Source of the DNA: UMGS946 sp048421225 | Lineage (GTDB): Bacteria; Bacillota; Clostridia; Christensenellales; CAG-138 | Reading direction: 5' to 3' | DNA length: 18,476 bases | NCBI GenBank assembly: GCA_048421225.1 | Contig: DBFNRV010000008.1 | Location: forward strand, 1 to 18,476 | In this document: positions 1 to 6,918 of the stretch, piece by piece | Layout: the number at the start of each line of letters is the position of its first letter | Position numbering within the stretch: the first letter of the stretch is position 1 | Notes under the pieces: generated by a model | Told to the model about the DNA's origin: nothing | Database searches by the model: none | What the model saw: the letters and a program-made list of their open reading frames with translations, nothing else | Translations under genes and position numbers: made by a program

Positions 1-395
1 AATTTATTAAAAATACCAATTTATTGCCTATAAAGACATAATAACTTATCATTATTCCTTTTAGAACTAATTATATGAAGCGATAAGATGGTAATATTTG
101 TATTCATTTTTTAGAGAATCGATTGTGTAACAAAGATGACGTTGTATTTAGAACCTGTCTTTCTCCGCAGGATAAACCGTGTTGTTTTCGTTCTTTACGG
201 CTAAAAAGGGCATGGGCGAAAGGAGCGAGGCTTACCGTATAGCCATTACTCAAGCCCTATTACTCGGACTTTACGCGCCGAAGGCGCAACCGCAAAAAGC
301 TGGCAGCGAAGCGAAGGCATAATGCCCGCGCATGCAAGGGCATAGACGAAGCGAGCGTGACTTTTTGCGGACAAGGAGAAGCAAGGGAGCAATGT
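1..395. other. Gene-free left end with structured repeats
   Basis: I see no convincing coding frame here. The first 170 bases are AT-rich and featureless. From about 210 to 390 the sequence becomes GC-richer and contains several pairing or repeated segments: a 10-base inverted pair CCGCAAAAAG (291-300) and CTTTTTGCGG (361-370), between them a small hairpin ATGCCC...GGGCAT, a compact palindrome GCGCCGAAGGCGC near 275, and two loosely similar copies of a GGGCATRGRCGAA-type segment near 208 and 347. It lies downstream of the tRNA gene. It could be a REP-like intergenic repeat or a decayed element; its role is unknown. Confidence 0.4.
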
Positions 396-432
396 GAAAA
401 AATCCCCTAGTCGTAAAACGGCTAGGGGATTG
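396..432 (-). terminator. Rho-independent terminator of tRNA-Arg
   Basis: On the minus strand a 10-bp perfect stem (401-410 pairs with 422-431, core ATCCCCTAG/CTAGGGGAT) is followed directly by a run of T (complement of the A run at 397-402). It sits about 27 bases beyond the 3' end of the tRNA gene, so it is the natural end of that transcript. Confidence 0.85.
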
Positions 433-458
433 TGAGCAAAGCGGACTTTGCTCCGACG

Positions 459-534
459 TGGCGCGCCTGGCAGGATTCGAACCTGCGACCTACCGGTTCG
501 TAGCCGGGCACTCTATCCACTGAGCTACAAGCGC
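459..534 (-). tRNA. tRNA-Arg (anticodon ACG)
   Basis: Read on the minus strand, the sequence folds as a complete tRNA. The acceptor stem GCGCTTG (528-534) pairs with CAGGCGC (463-469). The D-arm contains AGCTCAGTGGATAGAG, the anticodon stem CCGG is closed around loop CTACGAA with anticodon ACG, and the T-arm is GCAGG-TTCGAAT-CCTGC. The discriminator base is G and the CCA end is encoded. ACG is normally deaminated to ICG and reads CGU, CGC and CGA. The gene stands alone with its own promoter and terminator. Confidence 0.96.
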
Positions 535-562
535 ATTCGATATCAATTTTGACACTCCAAAG

Positions 563-591
563 AGTATAGCGCATTGAAGTTAGGCTGTCAA
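563..591 (-). promoter_or_regulatory. Sigma-A promoter of tRNA-Arg
   Basis: On the minus strand a perfect -35 box TTGACA (586-591) and a -10 box TATACT (563-568, 5/6 to consensus) are separated by exactly 17 bases. Transcription would start about 20 bases before the tRNA 5' end, as expected for a strong stable-RNA promoter. Confidence 0.88.
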
Positions 592-636
592 GACGATTTT
601 ACCATTTGCTTTAAATATGATTTAACGGGTATGCGG

Positions 637-1041
637 TTATGTCTTTTTTATAAAGCTGTGACCGCACTTGGTGCAGGTAATCCTGACCTTTCCCTTATTT
701 CTGGGCACGCGCAGCTTTTGCGAGCATTGCGGGCAGGTAAAAAATCTGTAAACCCTGCGCTGCTGGCTTTGGATCCTTGCCGCTCCAAGCGTGCGGCTGA
801 ACCATGCCTTTATCTTGTATATGAAGCCCATAAAAACATTCAGCTCCCGCTGCCTGGCAGGTATATTCCTTGAAAAAATCCTTATCAGCGCCAGTACGAA
901 AACAAGGGTAGAAAGCATGAACAGCATTCCATATAAAACCGGAGATAGGGATGAAAGCAGGATCGACGCCATAGAAAACAATATTCCCAGCGCTATAAGA
1001 ACCCAATTTAAGGTGTCCTGCCCATAGCGTCCTTTAAGCAT
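637..1041 (-). CDS. Small membrane protein with C-terminal zinc ribbon
   Basis: A 134-residue protein of unknown function. Residues about 10-32 and 34-54 are hydrophobic and should form a membrane hairpin. A basic linker follows, and the last 35 residues form a zinc ribbon with cysteine pairs CPQC and CTKC, spaced as in rubredoxin-like or treble-clef metal sites. Proteins of this layout are common in Clostridia and usually annotated as hypothetical or zinc-ribbon proteins. The start is supported by an AAGGAAGGG ribosome site about 9 bases upstream. It begins 49 bases after the end of the GH13 gene on the same strand, so the two may be cotranscribed, but nothing links their functions. A sensor, chaperone or nucleic-acid-binding role would be a guess. 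Confidence 0.75.
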   Translation of the reverse strand: MLKGRYGQDTLNWVLIALGILFSMASILLSSLSPVLYGMLFMLSTLVFVLALIRIFSRNIPARQRELNVFMGFIYKIKAWFSRTLGAARIQSQQRRVYRFFTCPQCSQKLRVPRNKGKVRITCTKCGHSFIKKT

Positions 1042-1090
1042 AGATAAAATCCCTTCCTTAAAATTCTTTACTTTGGAGTCCTTAAGCGCG

Positions 1091-3031
1091 TTAACGCCCT
1101 TGCTTTAACAGCGCCGCTGAGCAAGGGGGAAGCGTTAGCTCAATGCGGCCTTCGCGGCAGCCATAATGGTTTCCTGACAGCACGTCTGTATATAGCCCGT
1201 CGGCCGGAGCTAACCCTGGATGCGGCCCTTCGGCAAACGTGCCGGCTGAAACCGCCGCCTTTATCCCATGGCCAGCTCTGTTGACTACCGCTATTACGGA
1301 GTCTCCGCCATGCGACCTGATTATTGAAAACGCGTCGGGACACAACGGCGCTAGGGCGTACCAGCCGCGCTTTAGCGCGGCGCTGCCGGCCCTTACACGC
1401 ATGATATCCCTAATTTGGCAAAACAGTTCCTCATCTACGTTCCCCCATGGAAACGTTGTACGGTTGAATGGATCCGCCATGCCGGCCACCCCCGCCTCAT
1501 CCCCGTAGTATATACAGGGCACGCCGGGCGCCGATGCCTGCAGAACCGCCGCCAGTATCAGCCTGCGCTTGCCCAGAAGCGTCTGTTCCTCTGTCAGCGA
1601 ATATTCCGCCTGCTGTTCACGCGTAAGTGCGTCACGGTCCGGCGCGCCTCCAAGCGCGCTTAGAACCCTTACGGTATCATGGCTTCCAAGAAGATTCATC
1701 TGGGCGTATAAAAACGGTTCGGGATAGTTTTCACAAAGCGAGCCAAGCCTTTGGTTAAGACCATATGCGTCGATGCGGCCGAGCAGGAAATCCAATACCG
1801 CGGACCTAAACGGATAACCCATCGCGCCGTCCAGCTCAAAGCCGTCAACGTATTCCCGCCTGGCGCCCATTGAATGCTTGTTGGATGCGTCCTCCCACAC
1901 CTCGCCCAGCAGCACGCCCTCAGGATCATTGCGCTTTATAACGCATCGAAGCATTTTTATAAAACTGTCGGGCAGCTCGTCGGCCACATCAATGCGCCAG
2001 CTTGTCAGGCCGATTGAAGCCCAGCGCGCAAGCACCCCGCCGATAAACTCAATGTAAGAGGGTTCGGTTTCATCGATCTCCGGAAGCGTCTTGAAGCCCC
2101 ACCAGCATCGGTAATCATCGGGATAGCTTTCAAAACGGTACCATTTCCTGTAGGGCGAATCGCATCTTGAATATGCCCCCACACCTCCATACCGGCCATA
2201 TCTGTCAAAGTATACGCTGTCGTCGCCCGTATGGGAGAACACTCCGTCAAGCATAATACGGATGCCATAATCCTTAGCTTCGTTTGCCAGACGCCTGAGG
2301 TCGTCCTCAGAGCCGAGAACGGGGTCGGTATGCATATAATCCGCGGTATTATAGCGGTGGTTTGACGGCGACTCAAATACCGGATTGAGATATATGCACG
2401 TAACGCCGATATCCTTCAGGTACGGGAGCTTTTCCCGTATGCCGTCAAAGTCGCCGCCATAGAAGTCGCATGGGTCGTAATCCTTCTCTCCAGGGAGGGG
2501 CAGATATACCGGCGGCTCATTCCAGCCGTGGTGTGACACGGCCTTTCTGCCAAGCGCCCTGTGATAGCTTACGCGCTCAAGGCCGCCAAGACCGGCGGAG
2601 CGGTTGAACCTGTCGGGAAATATCTGATACATAACGCCCTCGCGGAACCACTCCGGCGTATTATAGTCTTGGTCGTATATGGTTATCTGATACGAATCGG
2701 GAGGGTAGCTGTAAAGCGCGCCCTCACCGGTTCTTCCGCCGTAATATATGGCGCCGTCCAAAGTATCGATTATAAAATAGTACCAGACGAGGCCCGTATG
2801 GCCAGGCATGACCGCTGTAAACGAAAAGCCGGCGCAGCCATCCGAGTCGGTTCTTTGTCCGTCCACTATGCGCTCACCGCCGTCTATCCACAGCCTGAGC
2901 CTAACCGACCTGCACCTGTCAAGCAGAGTACCGGATAACCTTATTAAAAGCTGCACCGTCCCGTTAGGATGCACCGCGCCAAAGGGTTTCCTGAACTCCA
3001 GCATACGGGAGTTATGCAGGGCACAACGCAT
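1091..3031 (-). CDS. GH13 alpha-glucan hydrolase (neopullulanase / cyclomaltodextrinase-like)
   Basis: A 646-residue glycoside hydrolase family 13 enzyme, expected to cleave alpha-1,4 (perhaps also alpha-1,6) links in starch-derived maltooligosaccharides or cyclodextrins. The N-terminal ~120 residues look like a beta-sandwich of the CBM34/CBM48 kind. The (beta/alpha)8 barrel opens with GVMYQIFPDRF (133-142) and has conserved region I DGVFSH (262-267), nucleophile Asp348 in WRIDVADE, acid/base Glu377 in LLGEVWE and the third acid Asp452 in LLGSHDT. A C-terminal beta domain ends the protein. No signal peptide is seen, so it is probably cytoplasmic and acts on imported maltodextrin. I chose the ATG at 3031 rather than a TTG six codons earlier because GGAGG lies 5 bases before this ATG. 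Exact substrate and subfamily cannot be fixed by eye. Confidence 0.92.
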   Translation of the reverse strand: MRCALHNSRMLEFRKPFGAVHPNGTVQLLIRLSGTLLDRCRSVRLRLWIDGGERIVDGQRTDSDGCAGFSFTAVMPGHTGLVWYYFIIDTLDGAIYYGGRTGEGALYSYPPDSYQITIYDQDYNTPEWFREGVMYQIFPDRFNRSAGLGGLERVSYHRALGRKAVSHHGWNEPPVYLPLPGEKDYDPCDFYGGDFDGIREKLPYLKDIGVTCIYLNPVFESPSNHRYNTADYMHTDPVLGSEDDLRRLANEAKDYGIRIMLDGVFSHTGDDSVYFDRYGRYGGVGAYSRCDSPYRKWYRFESYPDDYRCWWGFKTLPEIDETEPSYIEFIGGVLARWASIGLTSWRIDVADELPDSFIKMLRCVIKRNDPEGVLLGEVWEDASNKHSMGARREYVDGFELDGAMGYPFRSAVLDFLLGRIDAYGLNQRLGSLCENYPEPFLYAQMNLLGSHDTVRVLSALGGAPDRDALTREQQAEYSLTEEQTLLGKRRLILAAVLQASAPGVPCIYYGDEAGVAGMADPFNRTTFPWGNVDEELFCQIRDIMRVRAGSAALKRGWYALAPLCPDAFSIIRSHGGDSVIAVVNRAGHGIKAAVSAGTFAEGPHPGLAPADGLYTDVLSGNHYGCREGRIELTLPPCSAALLKQGR

Positions 3032-3061
3032 ACCCGCCTCCACAATCAATTCTTAAAGATA

Positions 3062-3106
3062 ATTTTAGCACAATGTAAGCCCCTTACAATCAATGTCGCA
3101 ACATTG
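3062..3106 (-). promoter_or_regulatory. Candidate promoter and palindromic operators of the GH13 gene
   Basis: On the minus strand TTGTAA, a 16-base spacer and TGCTAAAAT (extended -10) form a plausible promoter for the GH13 gene. A palindrome TGTAAG-CCC-CTTACA (3074-3088) lies across the -35 and spacer, and a second palindrome CAATGT-CGCA-ACATTG (3091-3106) lies just upstream. Such placement suits repressor or activator binding, for example by a sugar-responsive regulator, but no known consensus was matched. Confidence 0.4.
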
Positions 3107-3315
3107 TCACATTTACAGCATGGATTTTTTACAGTGGCCATATGGCGGCCCGCAAAGCCGATATCATGTGGTAAACAATACAGGTTTTTCTTATAGAATG
3201 TATACTCATGCTCCGCATAAGTCCGCCTGCCGCCTGCAAGACGTACAGAAAACGGGAATTCCAAACCCGCGCACGCGGAAACAATAAAATATATTATATG
3301 TTGAGACGCCGGCGC

Positions 3316-3344
3316 TTGAAATCTATCCCTTAAACCCGTATACT
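3316..3344 (+). promoter_or_regulatory. Sigma-A promoter of the IMP dehydrogenase gene
   Basis: TTGAAA (3316-3321) and TATACT (3339-3344) are separated by exactly 17 bases, and lie 33 bases before the start codon. The predicted leader is only about 25 bases, so there is no room for a riboswitch downstream of this promoter. Confidence 0.8.
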
Positions 3345-3377
3345 TTGGTTCAATATAATAAAAATAGGAGGAAAACG

Positions 3378-4886
3378 ATGGCTTATTATTATGATGAACC
3401 CTCTCATACATTCAGCGAGTACCTACTGGTGCCCGGCTACTCCTCAAGCGAGTGCATGCCTGCCAACGTATCTCTAAAAACGCCGGTGGCGAAATTTAAA
3501 CGGGGCGAAACGCCGGCGCTAAGCATAAGCATCCCGCTTGTATCAGCTATTATGCAGTCGGTATCCAACGACGGCATGGCGGTGGCCCTTGCACGAGAGG
3601 GCGGTATATCGTTTCTGTATTGTTCGCAGTCCATAGAACAGCAGGCGGCAATGCTTCGTCGGGTAAAAAGCCATAAGGCCGGCTTTGTAATAAGCGATTC
3701 CAACATACGTCCCGACCAGACGCTGTCGGACATCCTTGAGCTGAAGGAGCGTACGGGCCACTCTACAGTGGCGGTTACGGACGACGGTACCCCGCGGGGA
3801 AGGCTTCTTGGAATAATCACCAGCAGGGATTACCGCGTAAGCCGCCTGAGCAGGGACACCAAGGCCAGCGAATTCATGACTCCTATAGAGCACATCATCC
3901 ATGCAAAAGAGGGAATAAGCCTGAGCGAGGCGAACGACATCATATGGGATAATAAATTAAACGCGCTTCCAATATTGGACGATGAACAGCGGCTGGTCGC
4001 CATGGTCTTTAGAAAGGATTACGACATACACAAAGAAAACCCGTATGAACTGCTTGATTCACATAAGCGTTACGTAGTAGGCGCGGGAATAAATACAAGG
4101 GACTATGCCGAGCGCGTTCCGGCCCTGGTTGAAGCGGGCGCGGATATCCTGTGCATCGATTCGTCCGAGGGCTTTTCAGAGTGGCAGAAGAAAACCATAG
4201 AATTTATCCGCGCGAAATACGGCGATTCGGTAAAGGTGGGCGCCGGAAACGTGGTTGACAGGGAAGGGTTCCGCTTCCTTGCCGATGCGGGTGCGGATTT
4301 TGTAAAGGTTGGAATAGGCGGGGGGTCGATATGCATAACCCGTGAGACAAAGGGGATTGGCCGTGGCCAGGCCACCGCGGTTATAGAGGTTGCAAAGGCC
4401 CGCGACGAGTATTATGAAGAAACCGGAATCTACGTGCCCATATGTTCAGACGGAGGCATAGTACATGATTATCATATAACCCTGGCGCTTGCGATGGGAG
4501 CCGATTTCTGCATGCTGGGCAGATACTTCTCAAGATTTGACGAAAGCCCTACGGCAAAGGTAATGGTGAATGGAAACTACATGAAGGAATATTGGGGGGA
4601 AGGCTCTGCGAGGGCGCGCAACTGGCAGCGCTATGACACCGGCGGCGCGGCCAAGCTGTCGTTTGAGGAGGGCGTGGACTCATATGTGCCGTATGCTGGA
4701 CGGCTGCGCGACAACCTTGGCATAACCCTGAGCAAAATACGTTCAACCATGTGCAACTGCGGCGCGCTTTCAATACCTGAACTTCAGCGTAAGGCAAAGC
4801 TCACGCTCGTTTCATCGGTAAGCATAGTCGAGGGCGGCGCGCATGACGTTATTCTCAAGGATAAAAACGTTAATCCGGTGCGCTGA
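3378..4886 (+). CDS. guaB: Inosine-5'-monophosphate dehydrogenase
   Basis: A 502-residue protein. It oxidises IMP to XMP with NAD+, the first committed step of guanine nucleotide synthesis, in the cytoplasm. The barrel begins near residue 48 with the conserved segment IPLVSAIMQSVS. Two CBS motifs occupy about 90-215, with VISDSNIRPDQTLSDILEL and EFMTPIEHIIHA. The catalytic barrel resumes at VVGAGIN and carries the active-site loop GIGGGSICITR with nucleophile Cys319. The flap has an Arg-Tyr pair in NWQRYD (418-419). The start at 3378 follows AGGAGG by 7 bases; the open frame extends 11 codons upstream, but without a ribosome site. The loop reads GGGSIC rather than the usual GPGSIC, and the C-terminal part is longer than in E. 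coli-type enzymes, as in a sub-group known from Clostridia. GMP reductase is less likely because CBS motifs and flap are present. Confidence 0.93.
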   Translation: MAYYYDEPSHTFSEYLLVPGYSSSECMPANVSLKTPVAKFKRGETPALSISIPLVSAIMQSVSNDGMAVALAREGGISFLYCSQSIEQQAAMLRRVKSHKAGFVISDSNIRPDQTLSDILELKERTGHSTVAVTDDGTPRGRLLGIITSRDYRVSRLSRDTKASEFMTPIEHIIHAKEGISLSEANDIIWDNKLNALPILDDEQRLVAMVFRKDYDIHKENPYELLDSHKRYVVGAGINTRDYAERVPALVEAGADILCIDSSEGFSEWQKKTIEFIRAKYGDSVKVGAGNVVDREGFRFLADAGADFVKVGIGGGSICITRETKGIGRGQATAVIEVAKARDEYYEETGIYVPICSDGGIVHDYHITLALAMGADFCMLGRYFSRFDESPTAKVMVNGNYMKEYWGEGSARARNWQRYDTGGAAKLSFEEGVDSYVPYAGRLRDNLGITLSKIRSTMCNCGALSIPELQRKAKLTLVSSVSIVEGGAHDVILKDKNVNPVR

Positions 4887-4898
4887 CTAGAGCGTGAA

Positions 4899-4920
4899 CG
4901 GGCGGCGTCGCCCGCTTTGC
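4899..4920 (+). terminator. Weak hairpin after guaB
   Basis: A 6-bp perfect stem CGGGCG-GCGT-CGCCCG starts 13 bases after the guaB stop codon and is followed by CTTTGCG. The T tract is poor, so this is only a candidate terminator. Confidence 0.4.
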
Positions 4921-4933
4921 GTAAAAGGAATCT

Positions 4934-5209
4934 TACCCTCAGTTGACAAGAATAAACACGGTTTTGGCACACCCAGCCCGCGCCGGACTTTGTTCCAGCC
5001 GCTTGCCGTAGGGTTCGCTACGCCTATGAGGCCGCGCCTCATCCCGCATGGGCTGGGAGAGCGAAAACTCAGAAGCCTTGAGGAGCCGGATTTGGGCCGG
5101 TTCAGGGCCGAGGAGCGCAGGACTGTTCAGCGCTAATTCAAACGACGGGAACATAGAAATGGCCCGAATCCGGCCCTTTAGGCGTATTTACCCTTGTCAA
5201 CTGGGGGTA
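4934..5209. mobile_element. 276-bp MITE-like element with 27-bp terminal inverted repeats
   Basis: The ends 4934-4960 (begins TACCCTCAGTTGACAAG) and 5183-5209 (inverse complement begins TACCCCCAGTTGACAAG) match at 23 of 27 positions as inverted repeats. Both outermost dinucleotides are TA, as for elements that insert at TA. There is no coding frame of note inside. The interior is rich in stems: CCCAGCCC (4972-4979) pairs with GGGCTGGG (5050-5057) and encloses hairpins CGTAG/CTACG (5007-5022) and ATGAGGC/GCCTCAT (5026-5042). A 14-base arm (5085-5098) pairs with 5161-5174 with one G-T, and encloses AGCGC/GCGCT. Size, ends and lack of a gene fit a miniature inverted-repeat element; a structured RNA is the alternative. 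Confidence 0.65.
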
Positions 5210-5219
5210 CCGTTTTAGT

Positions 5220-5408
5220 ATGATACTGGAGCAAATTGCCGCCGTCAACCGTCCCGCGGCGTTAACGCGAGGAGATAGAATTAGCTGTGCAGGCAGTTAT
5301 GGTCAATATATTGGCATAGATGTACATAAACTCGCACGACCAACCTATCGCGAATAAGCCATCGGAGCCATTAAAGGCGCCGCCGCCGCGAAACAGGCGG
5401 GTTACTGA
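5220..5408 (+). pseudogene. Short broken reading frame of unknown origin
   Basis: A 45-codon frame opens at ATG 5220 and ends at TAA 5355-5357; the same frame then reads on for 16 codons (AIGAIKGAAAAKQAGY) to TGA at 5406. The amino-acid mix looks protein-like and includes YIGIDVHK, which resembles the start of IS110-type transposases, but the rest does not follow that family. It starts 11 bases beyond the right end of the 276-bp element, so insertion could have separated it from its original start. No family is recognised, and chance is possible. Confidence 0.25.
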
Positions 5409-5437
5409 AGCAACCGCAACCAATAAGGAGCTTACGT

Positions 5438-6118
5438 ATGAAATACAAGGCGATATTTTTCGACCGTGACAATACCCTTACAAAAAGAAACCCTGTCAAA
5501 GCCGAATGGGAAAAGAGAACGATTGAGGGCTGGACCAAAAAGCCGTTTATAATGAACTATGAAAAGATGACGGCCCTGCACGAGCTCGCGGGCAGGCCGG
5601 AGGGCGGTTTTTACGGCCTGGCGGAGGAGCGGCGCTTTTACATTCACTACTATCAGGTGCTGCTCCGTGAGGAAGGCGTAACAGAAAGCGTTATGGAAAA
5701 GGCGGGGCTTTTGTTTACAAGGCTGTGGTGCAAAAGCATAATTCCATATCCTGAGACCGTGGAGGCGCTTGAACACCTTAGGAATAACGGATACAGGATG
5801 GGCGTGATAAGCGATACCGCCCCGTCGCTGAGGGCGACGCTTGACGAGATCGGCATAGCCGAATACTTCGACTGCTTCATTTGTTCGGATCTTATAGGCG
5901 TGATGAAGCCCGATCCCAAGATCTATCAGGCCGCGCTAAAGGAGCTTGGAGTAGAAGCGACGCAAAGCATATATGTCGACGGCTATGACATTGAAGCTAA
6001 CGGCGCAAGGGCGCTTGGATTCACCGCGTTCAACATAGTCAGGGACAGGGAGCCGCGAAACGGGTGGGAGATCAGCGATCTTAGACAGCTAATCGATTTT
6101 TTAAAGAACAGCGAGTGA
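5438..6118 (+). CDS. HAD-superfamily hydrolase (phosphatase-like)
   Basis: A 226-residue cytoplasmic enzyme of the haloacid dehalogenase superfamily, probably a phosphatase of the beta-phosphoglucomutase / phosphoglycolate phosphatase type. Motif I is FFDRDNT with nucleophile Asp9 and acid/base Asp11. A helical C1 cap occupies about 20-95. Motif II is the Ser of VISDT (Ser125), motif III the Lys of MKPDP (Lys157), and motif IV is VDGYDIEA with acidic residues Asp181 and Asp184 for magnesium. The start follows AAGGAG by 8 bases. The substrate cannot be deduced. It lies 99 bases before a NUDIX gene on the same strand; both could clean up phosphorylated metabolites, but that is inference. Confidence 0.88.
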   Translation: MKYKAIFFDRDNTLTKRNPVKAEWEKRTIEGWTKKPFIMNYEKMTALHELAGRPEGGFYGLAEERRFYIHYYQVLLREEGVTESVMEKAGLLFTRLWCKSIIPYPETVEALEHLRNNGYRMGVISDTAPSLRATLDEIGIAEYFDCFICSDLIGVMKPDPKIYQAALKELGVEATQSIYVDGYDIEANGARALGFTAFNIVRDREPRNGWEISDLRQLIDFLKNSE

Positions 6119-6217
6119 AAAACGAAGGTGCGGGATACGGCCCTCAGCCCAAAGCCGCGTCAAATAGATATTTTAAAACACCGGCAGACCAAGCCCTAGA
6201 GGGGAGAGGAGGCAGGG

Positions 6218-6673
6218 ATGGATAGAAGCGAAAAGGCTATACTTACATGCCTGTGCATGGTCGAAAGCGCCGACGGGAGCATTCTTGTGCAGGACAGGGT
6301 AAGCGAGGATTGGCCGGGCATTGCATTTCCCGGGGGCCACGTTAAAAAGGGCGAGTCCTTTGTTAAGGCAGCTATCAGGGAGGTGTACGAGGAAACCGGC
6401 CTTACGATAAATAGCCCAAGGCTGTGCGGGATCAAGCAGTTTCAGACCGAGCGGGACGAAAGGTACGTCGTAGCCCTCTTCAGGGCCTGCGGCTACGCCG
6501 GCGAACCCAGGTCTTCGGATGAAGGCGAGGTATTCTGGGTTAAAAAGGAGAAGCTTAAGGATTTAAAGCTGGCCCAGGATTTTCTTGATATGCTCAAGGT
6601 GTTCCTCTCAGAGTCTATCAGCGAGTTTTATTACTATAAGGAAGACGGGGAATGGCGGTATTCGCTGCTATAA
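6218..6673 (+). CDS. NUDIX hydrolase (MutT-like)
   Basis: A 151-residue NUDIX hydrolase that would split a nucleoside diphosphate linked to another group, such as an oxidised or deoxy nucleoside triphosphate. The Nudix box GX5EX7REUXEEXGU is complete at 40-62: Gly40, Glu46, Arg54-Glu55, Glu58-Glu59, Gly61. The preceding strand reads FPGG and the C-terminal half carries EVFWVKKEKL, as in 8-oxo-dGTP diphosphatase-like proteins. The start at 6218 follows GAGGAGG by about 7 bases. It is soluble, with no signal peptide. Substrate choice cannot be read from the sequence; the MutT label is only for similarity. Confidence 0.92.
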   Translation: MDRSEKAILTCLCMVESADGSILVQDRVSEDWPGIAFPGGHVKKGESFVKAAIREVYEETGLTINSPRLCGIKQFQTERDERYVVALFRACGYAGEPRSSDEGEVFWVKKEKLKDLKLAQDFLDMLKVFLSESISEFYYYKEDGEWRYSLL

Positions 6674-6772
6674 CAGGTTTAAACGGATAAAGGACGGACG
6701 CGGCCCTGCAGAACGTTTTCTCAGCAAATATTGGGACGTTACCCTAAAAGGCCGTTAAGCTTATGCGGTATT

Positions 6773-6812
6773 AGCGCCAAAAGTGATATAATCTTTGGGC
6801 GCTTTTCTTTTA
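6773..6812 (+). terminator. Rho-independent terminator after the NUDIX gene
   Basis: AGCGCCAAAAG and CTTTGGGCGCT form an 11-base stem (with one mismatch or G-T pair) around a 9-base loop, followed by TTTCTTTTA. It lies 100 bases after the NUDIX stop codon and before the convergent hydF gene. Confidence 0.8.
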
Positions 6813-6876
6813 GGCAGTAAACACTTTATTATTAAACGAAAATCCGCACTAAATTATCCAACCGCTTTTTGAAGTT

Positions 6877-6914
6877 CTATGGAGGGGCGGGCTTGCTTAA
6901 CCCGCCCCCTATAG
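6877..6914 (-). terminator. Hairpin after hydF
   Basis: A very GC-rich inverted repeat, CTATGGAGGGGCGGG (6877-6891) against CCCGCCCCCTATAG (6901-6914), lies 4 bases beyond the hydF stop codon. There is no good T run on the minus strand, so it may act as a transcript-end stabiliser or a weak terminator. Confidence 0.55.
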
Positions 6915-6918
6915 GTGT

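Noticed and set aside
574..873. A 99-codon plus-strand frame
   Set aside because: It overlaps the tRNA promoter and runs antisense to the zinc-ribbon gene; there is no ribosome site.
5316..5334. An IS110-family transposase start (GIDVHK)
   Set aside because: Only about eight residues agree; flanking residues do not, and no further transposase motif follows. Kept only as an unassigned broken frame.
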